From NCBI RefSeq assembly GCF_014174405.1, contig NZ_JACEGA010000001.1, forward strand, positions 3,264,501 through 3,328,500: DNA of 64,000 nucleotides. The letters are read 5' to 3'. Position 1 is the first letter of the stretch; each line of letters begins with the position of its first letter. Shown here in pieces: positions 26,865-36,131 of this stretch. Position numbers and translations under genes: made by a program. The stretch is from Variimorphobacter saccharofermentans. Lineage in GTDB: Bacteria; Bacillota; Clostridia; Lachnospirales; Lachnospiraceae. The notes below the pieces were generated by a model. The model made no database searches and was not told the origin of the DNA. It worked only from the letters and a program-made list of their open reading frames with translations.

Positions 26865-29800
26865 ATGAACCGTTATAAAAATATATCCAAGGATGTATTA
26901 GTAGAACGTGCAAAAGAATTAGAGTGTCTTTATCTGATTGATGAAGTATTGGCAGAAGATCCTTTGTCAGAGGCTTTGATAAAGATAACTAAGATTATTC
27001 CTCTTGGATTTAGAAATATTATAGAATGTGTAGCTGTAATACAAGTAAATGATCAACTATATGAAACGAAACCAATTACTGAAAAAGGTGATGAACTGGT
27101 TGTTCGTATTAAAATAAATAACGAAAATATTGGATACATAAAGGTTATGTATCCCTATCATACCTTTCCAGATGGGGAACAGGTATTTCTACCACAGGAA
27201 ATAAAGCTTCTGAATACAATTGCGAATCGAATATCCGATTGCATTCAGAATTTGAACCATAAGAATATAGATGACTATCGAAAGAAATGGGAAACAATTA
27301 TTGATCTTCTGCATAGAACAGACCCCGATATGTTATTGTATGTCTGTGAGAAGATGCTCGCGCTCTTAGCTAATACCAACCAAAATCTGATATTAGATAT
27401 TTATCAGAAGATGGACTGGATGAGATATACTCATCATGGCGAAATTAATTTTCCACTAGAAACTATCCCTGAAGTTGACGTCAACCGTTTATGTCAGATA
27501 TTATTTCAATCAGCAAGAAATTGCTTGACGGACGCCCAGATTTATGACTATACCAGTCTATGGATCTATCAGGGTAAAACATATGAATTAATAAAGACCG
27601 TAGATAAGAAAGACGCAGATGTAAAAATCATCTTAAAAGCATTAAATCAATATCGAAAGGCTGTCCAGAACAACGAAATGTCCAGTGAGGCAACAAGACG
27701 TTGGCTTACTGTTGAATTAGTGCGTCGTTTTATAACAGATAACCCGAAGTCCATAGCGATTGCTCAAAAGTATATCACAGTGGAAGCCTTTTGCGATCTT
27801 CTGGATTCCTTTATCTGCTCCCCTAATAGCATTGGTAAGATAGGCGGTAAGGGTACAGGCTTCTTTCTTGCGCATCAGATTATTGATGCTCACAAGGAAG
27901 AAAATGATTTACTATCCAATGTACGCTTTCCTAGAACCTGGTACATATCCTCAGATGAATTGACGAATCTAATCGAAAATAATGGACTTGACGAGCTAAA
28001 TGAACATAAATACCTTGATATCATAGAAATTCGTACCAGTTACCCGAGAATTATTCAAATGCTAAAAAGCTCTAATTTCTCATCCTATGTATTAAATGAT
28101 CTAAATCAAATTCTTGAACATTGCCAGGATAAGCCTCTGATTGTTCGATCATCCAGTCTTCTGGAGGACCAGATCAACTCTGCTTTTTCTGGAAAATACA
28201 AAAGCCTGTTTATAACGAATACCGGGACAAAAGCAGAACGTCAAAAGCAACTGGTTCAGGGAATTCTTGAAGTATATGCCTCCATGTTTAATCCCGACTC
28301 GATACAATACAGAAAAGAACGTAACCTTCTGGATTGCTCGGAGCAAATGGGAATTATGATTCAGGAGGTGGTTGGAACAAAGGTTGGACCATACTATTTT
28401 CCTCTCTTTGCGGGTGTGGCCTTTAGTAATAACGAATTACGATGGTCTCCACGATTAAAGCGTGAGGATGGATTAATTCGGTTGGTAATGGGTCTTGGAA
28501 CGAGAGCCGTTGACCGTGTCGGTGATGACTATCCCACATTAATTTCACCCGGCCAGCCGAATCTTCGTGTCAATCAGCAGCCAAGAGAATTAAAGAAATA
28601 TTCTCCCCAAATGATGGATGTCATTGATATAGAGCATAATCGATTTCTTACCCTGCCGATCTCAGAAGTAATTAAAGAGTACGGCTACGAGATTCCCTGC
28701 CTGAATTATGTAGCCTCTGTATTAAATAATGACATTATAACCGATCTCAATCGATTTACTACAGATTTAAAGTCCGCAGATATCATCATTACCTTTGATG
28801 GTATGAATAAAAAAACCACCATCCTCAAGCAAATTCAAGCCATTATGTCCCTCTTACAGGAGAAGTTGGGATATCCAGTAGATATTGAATTTGCCAGTGA
28901 CGGCGAAGCGATTTACCTGCTACAGTGCCGTCCTCAAAGCCGGAGTCGCGATAATACTCCTGCTGCTATTCCATCTAATATTCCGGCGCAAAGTACGGTT
29001 TTCACAGCAAACAAGTATATATCCAACGGAAAAGTAACCGGTATTAGGTCGGTTGTGTACATTGATCCTGTCGGTTATAGCAAGTTAGAGAAATATGAGG
29101 ACCTAATCAGTGTTGGAAGTGCTGTAAGTGAGATAAACAGAATTCTACCCCGCCGCAGCTTCATATTAATGGGGCCGGGTCGCTGGGGAAGTCGTGGAGA
29201 CATTAAGCTTGGTGTTCCGATTGCTTACTCCGACATCAATAATTGCGCTATGCTAATTGAAATTGCACAAAAAGAATCCAAATACCAACCGGAATTATCC
29301 TTTGGTACCCATTTCTTTCAAGACCTTGTCGAAGAAAACATTAAGTATCTCCCTCTATACCCGGAGGATTCTAATGTTATCTTTAATAAGGCATTCTTCT
29401 TAAGTACAAAGAATGCCCTACGTAACATCTTGCCAAACTACGCCTATCTTGAGGATGTTATTAAGGTTGTGCAGATCGAAGAAAACTTCTATGGCCAAGA
29501 GATGATCGTATTGATGAACGCTGATTTAGAGAAGGCAATTGCTTATATTGAGCCCCCTGCACAATTAACTGCCATTCAAAATACCAATATGGCTGATATT
29601 GAGAATGAGTTAGCTGAAAGCGAAGATCAGGGGTGGAAATGGAGACATTATATGGCGGAACGTATTGCTGCCCAGATTGATATGGAAGCCTTAGGTATAA
29701 AAGGCATTTATCTATTCGGAAGTACGAATAATTGCACTGCCAGACTTAACAGCGATATCGATCTGTTAATTCATATCGATGCAAGTGACGAACAGAAACA

Positions 29801-29993
29801 ACAGCTCACTACCTGGCTGAATGGCTGGAGTATCGCATTATCCGAGATGAATTACTTAAAAACCGGTTATAAATCAGATGGTTTATTGGATGTTCACTAC
29901 ATCACAGACCAGGACATCCGTGACAAGACCTCATATGCAATCAAGATTAATTCCATCTATGATCCAGCCCATCCGCTTCGTGTGCGAAATTAA
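26865..29993 (+). CDS. PEP/pyruvate-binding (PPDK_N) domain protein with C-terminal nucleotidyltransferase domain
   Basis: About 1042 aa from the ATG at 26865, which has GAGG at good spacing; a longer frame opens at 26805 without one. Visible parts: an N-terminal GAF-like region (about 20-140), a helical stretch, an ATP-grasp PPDK/PEP-synthase N-domain (about 310-705, with VRSSSLLEDQ, FSGKYKSLF and the end motif YLLQCRPQSRS), a family-specific block (LMGPGRWGSRGD, then FGTHFFQDLVE) and a Pol-beta-type nucleotidyltransferase (GIYLFGSTNNC ... NSDIDLLIHID, about 928-955). The phosphohistidine domain and PEP barrel of true PEP synthases are missing, so it cannot be an ordinary PEP synthase. The real reaction is unknown. 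Confidence 0.8.
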   Translation: MNRYKNISKDVLVERAKELECLYLIDEVLAEDPLSEALIKITKIIPLGFRNIIECVAVIQVNDQLYETKPITEKGDELVVRIKINNENIGYIKVMYPYHTFPDGEQVFLPQEIKLLNTIANRISDCIQNLNHKNIDDYRKKWETIIDLLHRTDPDMLLYVCEKMLALLANTNQNLILDIYQKMDWMRYTHHGEINFPLETIPEVDVNRLCQILFQSARNCLTDAQIYDYTSLWIYQGKTYELIKTVDKKDADVKIILKALNQYRKAVQNNEMSSEATRRWLTVELVRRFITDNPKSIAIAQKYITVEAFCDLLDSFICSPNSIGKIGGKGTGFFLAHQIIDAHKEENDLLSNVRFPRTWYISSDELTNLIENNGLDELNEHKYLDIIEIRTSYPRIIQMLKSSNFSSYVLNDLNQILEHCQDKPLIVRSSSLLEDQINSAFSGKYKSLFITNTGTKAERQKQLVQGILEVYASMFNPDSIQYRKERNLLDCSEQMGIMIQEVVGTKVGPYYFPLFAGVAFSNNELRWSPRLKREDGLIRLVMGLGTRAVDRVGDDYPTLISPGQPNLRVNQQPRELKKYSPQMMDVIDIEHNRFLTLPISEVIKEYGYEIPCLNYVASVLNNDIITDLNRFTTDLKSADIIITFDGMNKKTTILKQIQAIMSLLQEKLGYPVDIEFASDGEAIYLLQCRPQSRSRDNTPAAIPSNIPAQSTVFTANKYISNGKVTGIRSVVYIDPVGYSKLEKYEDLISVGSAVSEINRILPRRSFILMGPGRWGSRGDIKLGVPIAYSDINNCAMLIEIAQKESKYQPELSFGTHFFQDLVEENIKYLPLYPEDSNVIFNKAFFLSTKNALRNILPNYAYLEDVIKVVQIEENFYGQEMIVLMNADLEKAIAYIEPPAQLTAIQNTNMADIENELAESEDQGWKWRHYMAERIAAQIDMEALGIKGIYLFGSTNNCTARLNSDIDLLIHIDASDEQKQQLTTWLNGWSIALSEMNYLKTGYKSDGLLDVHYITDQDIRDKTSYAIKINSIYDPAHPLRVRN

Positions 29994-30058
29994 GGAATGA
30001 ACTGCTCCACCGTGAGGAACTGTTCTTACGCTGAATCAATAAATCTATCAAAGCACAA

Positions 30059-30244
30059 GGGGTAGCTGCATATTATATGCTGGGACTACAGCTTACCATA
30101 ATGCACTGTCGGAAGAACATATTGTTGATTTTATATGGCTCAGGTGAACTTTTATGTCCGCCTGAGCCATATAAAATCAGCAATGTGTTACTTCCGTCTG
30201 TGTGTGAGGTAAGTTATAGTCCTGACATTTTATGCAGCTGCCCC
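30059..30244 (+). repeat. Structured repeat, copy 3
   Basis: 186 bp between two convergent genes. Ends GGGGTAGCTGCATA and TATGCAGCTGCCCC pair with one U-G. The internal loop is conserved (CCATAATGCACTGT and TGTGTGTGAGG), then CGGAAG/CTTCCG. The upper stem reads ATTTTATATGGCTCAGG with CCTGAGCCATATAAAAT, a fully paired variant of the block in copies 2 and 4. It begins 65 bases after the stop of the PPDK_N protein and ends 16 bases from the stop of the subtilase. Confidence 0.93.
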
Positions 30245-30260
30245 GTATGTCTGATTCTTT

Positions 30261-31997
30261 TCATCTTATATTATCAAAGGTACTTTCAAGACATAGTGCA
30301 CCATATCCCAGGGTCCGATTGGGATATACATTCTCAATTCGAAGGTGTCTGGCTCCATTAATAAGGTATGCCTTCACTTTCTCGCCATATAAAAACGGAT
30401 CGTTTCCCCGAACTATTCCCCATTGCATCAGGAGAGCAGCACTTCCAGTAACAAAAGGTGTGGCCATTGAGGTTCCGGATCGTACCGTATATCCCCCTCC
30501 TGGGGAACAGGAGTTAATATTAACACCGGGTGCCACAAGATCCGGTTTGATCTCCATATTCCTGGTAAATCCCCTGCCCGAAAAAGGAGCATAGCTATCT
30601 GTATACGCATTGTAGGCTCCAACCGATATTGCTCTCACCGCTGTTGATGGAACTGTAAGGGTTGTATATTCGGAAGAAAGCAAGAATCTGGTTCCTGGAT
30701 TCTTTACCCCTCCTGCCGGAAGCCACATATCATAATTTCCTACTACAATTCTTCGAGGAACTAATTCAATTCCCCACACACCTGCATTGATATACCTGTT
30801 AGTCGGGATCAATTCAATATAGATCTCCTGCTGTGGATTATAAGGCGTCGGATCCCCATAGTATAATAAAATCCCGGTCTGTCCAATAGTGAACTGTTGC
30901 TTTCCCAATATACGAGGTATAGGCCCTACCCGGGTTCCATTGGGAGCAATAATACTAATATCAAAATGATCAAAGTAATTTTTCCATATCTGAATATTCA
31001 GTGAGAATTCAAACTCACTTACTGCAATTTCCACAAGCTGATTCGTTCCCATGGTGAGGATTCCCTGTGCATGATTGCCTGATGCACCTTCGTTCCCTGT
31101 ACCAATAACAATTGATGTCTTCCATAGATTCGCCACATCATTTATATAACTCTCCAGTAGTGTCCGTCCTGTATGGGAGCCATAATTATTCCCAAAGCTG
31201 ATATTAATGGCCATTGGTCTCCCTGATTCAATCGCATAACGGATTACATAATCAATACCCTGCATCAGCTGGGTGGTTCTTGGAAAGGAATCCCCTACTG
31301 AGGTTCCCAGTTTAACTACAACCAGTTCACTTTTACTGGCAACTCCCCGGTACAGACCATTGCTGGCTCTGCCGTTTCCCGCTGCAATTCCAGCCACATG
31401 GGTCCCATGACCCGATATATCCGTACTCGGTACAATCTCCATTCTCTGCGGCATTGGCACCTGCAATGCTTCATTGATTTGATCCCTTGTATAAAGTGTA
31501 CCAATATCATATCCTGCAGGCGGATTCCCTCGAATTGTCTGATCCCATAATGCAGCAATTCGAGTAGTCCCATCCTCGTTACGAAAATCAGGATGTGAAT
31601 AATCAATTCCGGAATCAATAACTCCAATTAACACTCCCTCACCAAACAAATTGACATCCGGTGTCTGAAGAGGATTGATGCAGGATGCTCTTCTTCCCTC
31701 AATCACCTCATAGAACAAGCGCTTCGGCTTCTCAATAAATTCAATCTCCTCGAAATCTGACAACCGATCAATTTGCGATTCTGGAATTGTTATCACCGCA
31801 TATTCGTTCAAAAGCTCTACAACTGATACGTTCAATTCCTCTCGAATCCGTTCAAGACTTCCGCTGTATTTCACGATTAGCTCCCATGTATTTTCCTCAG
31901 GTGAATATCCTACATTCAGATTCGTTGCTTTCTCTCTCTCCTGTTCCGGTATATCCAATGAAAGGTTCAATTCGTTATCCAGCTTTGCATTCGGCAT
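30261..31997 (-). CDS. Subtilisin-like serine protease (S8), clostridial Csp type
   Basis: 578 aa from the ATG at 31997, which has AGGAGAG upstream; an ATG at 32030 lacks a site. Catalytic residues are intact: Asp in GVIDSGID (residue 128), His in SGHGTHVAG (197) and Ser in SGTSMATP near the C-terminus. An extra beta-rich module (about 300-450, with a GDPTPYN loop) splits the protease core, as in the Csp proteases that process the spore cortex-lytic SleC precursor. An N-terminal prodomain (about 1-100) is present and there is no signal peptide, also typical of Csp. In Lachnospiraceae such genes occur in many copies, so a germination role is possible but not shown. Confidence 0.85.
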   Translation of the reverse strand: MPNAKLDNELNLSLDIPEQEREKATNLNVGYSPEENTWELIVKYSGSLERIREELNVSVVELLNEYAVITIPESQIDRLSDFEEIEFIEKPKRLFYEVIEGRRASCINPLQTPDVNLFGEGVLIGVIDSGIDYSHPDFRNEDGTTRIAALWDQTIRGNPPAGYDIGTLYTRDQINEALQVPMPQRMEIVPSTDISGHGTHVAGIAAGNGRASNGLYRGVASKSELVVVKLGTSVGDSFPRTTQLMQGIDYVIRYAIESGRPMAINISFGNNYGSHTGRTLLESYINDVANLWKTSIVIGTGNEGASGNHAQGILTMGTNQLVEIAVSEFEFSLNIQIWKNYFDHFDISIIAPNGTRVGPIPRILGKQQFTIGQTGILLYYGDPTPYNPQQEIYIELIPTNRYINAGVWGIELVPRRIVVGNYDMWLPAGGVKNPGTRFLLSSEYTTLTVPSTAVRAISVGAYNAYTDSYAPFSGRGFTRNMEIKPDLVAPGVNINSCSPGGGYTVRSGTSMATPFVTGSAALLMQWGIVRGNDPFLYGEKVKAYLINGARHLRIENVYPNRTLGYGALCLESTFDNIR

Positions 31998-32244
31998 AAA
32001 GTCTCTCCTACCAGCATTGACAGCAGGCATACCTGCTCCTTTACTTAGAGCTTACAGACAACAGGCCCACCTGTTCTTTTATTTCATCATATGAAATCGT
32101 GATATATTCAATGACAATTTATGCTGTCTGCACAGGATTAGCCGGTAGAGCGAATTATCATCAAATGTTCCGCCAGGCGTGTTAATAGAAGGTATGCTGT
32201 GCGAACCATCGCTTTGTTTATACTTCACTTTACCTTCATGTAAA

Positions 32245-34083
32245 TCAATGATTACATTGCAACAACCAAGCCTTTGCACTGAAATCACTGTCAGCCTCGC
32301 CATATTCCCTTATCACATGATAATCCTTCAGAAAATCTGTATTGATCTCCTTTGAATGTTCAAAGCGATGCGCAATCACTAACCGTTTTTGATCCAATTG
32401 TCTAATTACGAGCTGCTCGCCCTGTGGTTTATTATAGCTTGTGACTCTGTTATTTATTTCCACTGTCACACCGTTCTTAATAATATCAGCTGCCTCTTTA
32501 TAGAACGCAATACCTTCCTCAATCAGCTGCCATTGCTTATCTGTGAGATTATAAATATCTCCACTTAAGCACATTCTGCCAAGAAATGTACTGATGATGG
32601 AATAATATATTCTTTTCTCACTATCCTCCGCACGCATAACGGCCCAGATCTGACTTTGAGAAGGTTTAATGACTCTATGCATATTGGCTGCAATGATTGG
32701 AATCGCTGTTGTTTCATGGGCATCTGAAAAGCTTGCCTGGGAAGCCAGTTCCATCATTGAGGGTTCCAGCCGGTGTCCACCGCTTGAGCAGTTTTCAATT
32801 ACAATGTTCGGTATTTCTTCTCTGATCCGGCTAAAGAATTCCTGACTTGCCCTGACTCTTTGTCGCAAGCCTTCTCCAAGGCTTTCTGCTCCATCACATC
32901 CAATACCGATGGTTTCATTGTAGTCCACTTTAATATATCCAAAATTGCATTCCTTTAGAGTCTCTATGACAGCCTTACTCAGATAATCAACTACCCAGGG
33001 GTCCGACATATCCCAGAATCGTTTATCTCCTACTGTAATAACCACGCCATCCTTCTTTAATAAATGATCCGTGTTGTTCCAATGCTTTGATTGTCTGCCG
33101 ACTGATTCCATTTCAAACCAAAGACCTGGTATCATGCCGCATTGTCTGATATAATCCGCTGTCTTTTTTAATCCACCCGGAAATTTATCATAGTTCACAT
33201 CCCAGTCACCGATACTAGCCCACCAGCCTTCATTCTTTCCATACCAGCCAGAATCGATAACCAGATATTTAACTCCCTTGTCCTTAAGTTTATCGCTGAT
33301 TTTGACCAGATTATCATAACTGGGATTTCCCCAGGTAGTACAATATTCATTGAACATAATCCCCATATCTTTATCGATTTCCGATATTTTCGGTTTCTGC
33401 GCCTTCACCAGCTTATCGCACACCTCATATAAGGAAGCGCCCCTGGCAATAACGGCTTTTGGTGTTGTGAAGGACTCCTCAGGTGCAATATTCTTAAACC
33501 AATGACCAAAGTCTCGATCAGCGATTCCTCCGACGATTGATAGTGTCTCGTCATCCTTACATTGGATTTCAATCTGCCAGGAGGATGGAATATATAACTG
33601 AACTGCTATAAATTCCTGATTTTCACTATTTTCCAGCGCTAGGAACGGGAAGTATTTTCGAACCGGCATAGATCCCAGATTACCGAACTTTTCTATTCTC
33701 ATTCCACACCTATTCCAGGAAGGCTCTAAATGCAGGTCATCAATGGTTTCCGTTCTTAACTTTCCTTCCGCACTCCAAAAGGATTGCAGTCTGTGTACTT
33801 TATCTGCTTTTATCCCTTTGATTGCAAAGGAAGACAGCATTTCCAACACCGCCACTTCGTTCCCTCTATTCTCAAATGCAGTGTTAACAGTAATCGTATC
33901 GTTACTTTTTATTGTATTAAGAGTTATATAGTGGTTTTGTGTATTCTTATAAACAATAGCCTCGTCACTTTTCGATATTTGTTCTAAATCCAAGGTTGAT
34001 TTACTATTACATAATGTCATACCATTGGAAAATCCACCGGCATGCTCGTCATTTCGTAATTTCAACTCCACATAATACTCCAT
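32245..34083 (-). CDS. GH36 alpha-galactosidase
   Basis: Cytoplasmic enzyme removing alpha-1,6-galactose from raffinose-type or galactomannan oligosaccharides. 612 aa from the ATG at 34083, which has GGAGAG eight bases upstream; the frame is open for another 51 codons but without a ribosome site. Layout: N-terminal beta-supersandwich (to about 235), TIM barrel with nucleophile Asp387 in YIKVDYNE and acid/base Asp454 in FSDAHET, and a small C-terminal beta domain. The WFEMESVG and CSSGGHR motifs fit GH36. At 612 aa it is shorter than the 730-aa tetrameric enzymes. It may serve the mannan operon at 58-63 kb. Confidence 0.88.
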   Translation of the reverse strand: MEYYVELKLRNDEHAGGFSNGMTLCNSKSTLDLEQISKSDEAIVYKNTQNHYITLNTIKSNDTITVNTAFENRGNEVAVLEMLSSFAIKGIKADKVHRLQSFWSAEGKLRTETIDDLHLEPSWNRCGMRIEKFGNLGSMPVRKYFPFLALENSENQEFIAVQLYIPSSWQIEIQCKDDETLSIVGGIADRDFGHWFKNIAPEESFTTPKAVIARGASLYEVCDKLVKAQKPKISEIDKDMGIMFNEYCTTWGNPSYDNLVKISDKLKDKGVKYLVIDSGWYGKNEGWWASIGDWDVNYDKFPGGLKKTADYIRQCGMIPGLWFEMESVGRQSKHWNNTDHLLKKDGVVITVGDKRFWDMSDPWVVDYLSKAVIETLKECNFGYIKVDYNETIGIGCDGAESLGEGLRQRVRASQEFFSRIREEIPNIVIENCSSGGHRLEPSMMELASQASFSDAHETTAIPIIAANMHRVIKPSQSQIWAVMRAEDSEKRIYYSIISTFLGRMCLSGDIYNLTDKQWQLIEEGIAFYKEAADIIKNGVTVEINNRVTSYNKPQGEQLVIRQLDQKRLVIAHRFEHSKEINTDFLKDYHVIREYGEADSDFSAKAWLLQCNH

Positions 34084-34298
34084 ATCAATATCTCTCCTGT
34101 AGTATTTATTTACCTGTAAAGGCATAATTTCAATATATATGATTTTCAGATGTTTCACAAGGATTTTCAATAGATAAAAAAATATATCCGAGGTCGGAGC
34201 ATATGCATTCACACTCTTATGGAGTGTAAGCACCACTGACTTCAGATATATTTTTATTTAATATGATTTGTACGGTTTAATTGCTACTATGATTACTT

Positions 34299-34874
34299 CT
34301 AAATCAGATACTCTGATTCTGGTTTACGATACGGTGAATTATTATAATCCGTTGCGTACAGGTACTTCTCCCATGTACGGAATTTGCGATGCTGCTGTCT
34401 TCGTAATTTTGCTGTCTCATAAAAATGCTGAATCATTTCCAATAGCTCAGTCCGGTTCATCTCAACAACCGTTTCCTTTATATTCGCTAATGCATCCTTC
34501 GCACTAGGTTTTTCTACCTTTGCCATCGGCAACAGATCCTCTGTTATTCGATTCATCATCTCCAGCTGTTGTATTAATACAGGTTCCAGCTGATCTTCCC
34601 TGCTCCTATCTGCTTGCTTTGTATGTATCTGTTCCTCTTTTCTTTGATCATCCTTTTTATCGCTCCAATTCTTATCAATCCAGCTATCAATGAGCCTTTT
34701 ACAGCCCTCTGGATCTCTTAGATAAAGGTATTTAAAATCATCTATTGTAATTAATTGTCCATTATGATAGTGTTCATAGATCCATTTCATCCTAGCATCC
34801 GGTTTTTGCTCCGTCTGCTCGTAACTATATTCATAAATTCTATCTCTTGTACTATCTTTTTTAATATCTGTCAT
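34299..34874 (-). CDS. Hypothetical charged, helical protein
   Basis: 191 aa, with a clear AAGGAGG eight bases before the ATG. The chain is strongly charged and mostly helical; the middle (about 72-100) is Lys/Asp/Glu/Gln-rich and likely disordered or coiled coil. There is no signal peptide, membrane segment or known motif. I do not recognise it. It lies alone between bL25 and the GH36 gene and is transcribed in the same direction. Confidence 0.6.
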   Translation of the reverse strand: MTDIKKDSTRDRIYEYSYEQTEQKPDARMKWIYEHYHNGQLITIDDFKYLYLRDPEGCKRLIDSWIDKNWSDKKDDQRKEEQIHTKQADRSREDQLEPVLIQQLEMMNRITEDLLPMAKVEKPSAKDALANIKETVVEMNRTELLEMIQHFYETAKLRRQQHRKFRTWEKYLYATDYNNSPYRKPESEYLI

Positions 34875-35056
34875 ATCCTTGCCCTCCTTAAAACCAGTAT
34901 GAAATCCTTGATTAATACTACGCTAGTTCAAATAAAGATGACAAAGCAAGCTTATCTAGTACTTTCTTACTATATATATCGACCAAGAAACGATATTAAT
35001 TAATAGTAAATGAAACAGATAATATATGAACGAAATGACAGGATGAATAATATAAT

Positions 35057-35092
35057 AAAGAGGCTCTATCTTCTTAAGGATATCGCCTCTTT
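35057..35092 (-). terminator. Terminator after the bL25 gene
   Basis: AAAGAGGC and GCCTCTTT arms with a 20-base loop; on the minus strand TTTATTATATTATT follows. The rest of 34875-35183 contains nothing I can identify. Confidence 0.75.
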
Positions 35093-35183
35093 CGTAAATA
35101 AAATAATATGTATACACCCTGTAATGCATATCAGGTTAATCGGTTCATCTTGACTGACAATAAGATTTCTCTTTTTATATTGA

Positions 35184-35777
35184 TTATTCTTCACTGACAC
35201 TTGCTCTTACATTATCTGATTGCTTAGAACCGATTATGGAAGCCACAATAACTTTATCATCTAATTCTGATTGAATATTGGAATCAAATTTGATATCTCC
35301 TGCATAAATATTGTCTCCAAGCTCTAACTTTGCCACATCAAATTCAACGGTCTCGGGAATATCCTGTGGCAGTCCAATTACCGGTATCGCATCAATTAAT
35401 CGGTTTAACACCAATCGTTTTGCCTCAATAAACTCTGTTCCAATATATTTAATTGTAACATCCGCCTTTACTTTTTCTGTGAGTAGTACTTTTTGAAAAT
35501 CAACATGATGAATATCATAATTTTTCGGATTGGTCTGTATTGTTTTTAACATAGCATGCTGCTTTGTAGAATCAGGACCTACTAACTCAAATACCCCGTT
35601 TTTTCCGAATTGTTTTACTGCTCGTTTCAATTCATCCTTCTTAACTACAATTGACTTGGATTCCGCACCTTTTTCATTGATATTACCTAATACATATCCC
35701 TTACTAATCCAGCTTTTGTTCTCAGCCTTGCTGATCTTCTTACGAAAGTCGTATTTTATTACTGTATTCTCTGCCAT
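35184..35777 (-). CDS. Ribosomal protein bL25 / general stress protein Ctc family
   Basis: 197 aa from the ATG at 35777 (GGGAGG eight bases upstream); the frame also opens earlier without a ribosome site. N-terminal L25 domain (about 1-90) that binds 5S rRNA, then the C-terminal TL5/CTC beta domain (about 95-185) with the IPVIGLPQDIPETVEFDVAK segment. The N-terminal domain diverges from textbook bL25, so it may be a stress-type paralogue rather than the only L25; the sequence alone does not decide. It is transcribed alone, with a terminator. Confidence 0.85.
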   Translation of the reverse strand: MAENTVIKYDFRKKISKAENKSWISKGYVLGNINEKGAESKSIVVKKDELKRAVKQFGKNGVFELVGPDSTKQHAMLKTIQTNPKNYDIHHVDFQKVLLTEKVKADVTIKYIGTEFIEAKRLVLNRLIDAIPVIGLPQDIPETVEFDVAKLELGDNIYAGDIKFDSNIQSELDDKVIVASIIGSKQSDNVRASVSEE

Positions 35778-36057
35778 ACATGTATCCTCCCTGTCATTGA
35801 AATTAATGGAATTATGTTTCACGAATAGTACGCAAACATTATTTTCATTATATATAATATCAGAAATAAGTCAAGCTTTTCTGGTTGTTTTCATTGTTTT
35901 TTTATATTCTACCATTTATTTTTATATTTTTTATAAATTAAACTGACATTTAATTTCACTTTTCTACATTTTTATACACAATTCAATGTATATTTTCCAG
36001 TCACAATATGAAAGAGTTTTGATAAAAGACCACTTAACAAAGTTAGTCTATACGATA

Positions 36058-36108
36058 AGAAAAGAGAATGCTGCAAATAAAACGGGACACTGCAACATTC
36101 TCTTTTCT
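36058..36108 (-). terminator. sulP terminator
   Basis: AGAAAAGAGAATG (36058-36070) pairs with CATTCTCTTTTCT (36096-36108); further TGCA bases pair at the loop side. T-rich on the minus strand. 35823-36057 is very AT-rich and holds no gene. Confidence 0.8.
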
Positions 36109-36131
36109 GTTTTTATATAACACTGATGAGC

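Noticed and set aside
30077..30361. Plus-strand open frame through repeat copy 3 into the subtilase gene
   Set aside because: Same reason: it is repeat sequence plus antisense of a clear protease gene.
32079..32303. A 74-codon minus-strand frame overlapping the end of the GH36 gene
   Set aside because: It overlaps a certain gene in another frame and lacks a convincing ribosome site, and its sequence shows no domain. The 200-bp gap after GH36 shows nothing else I can support.
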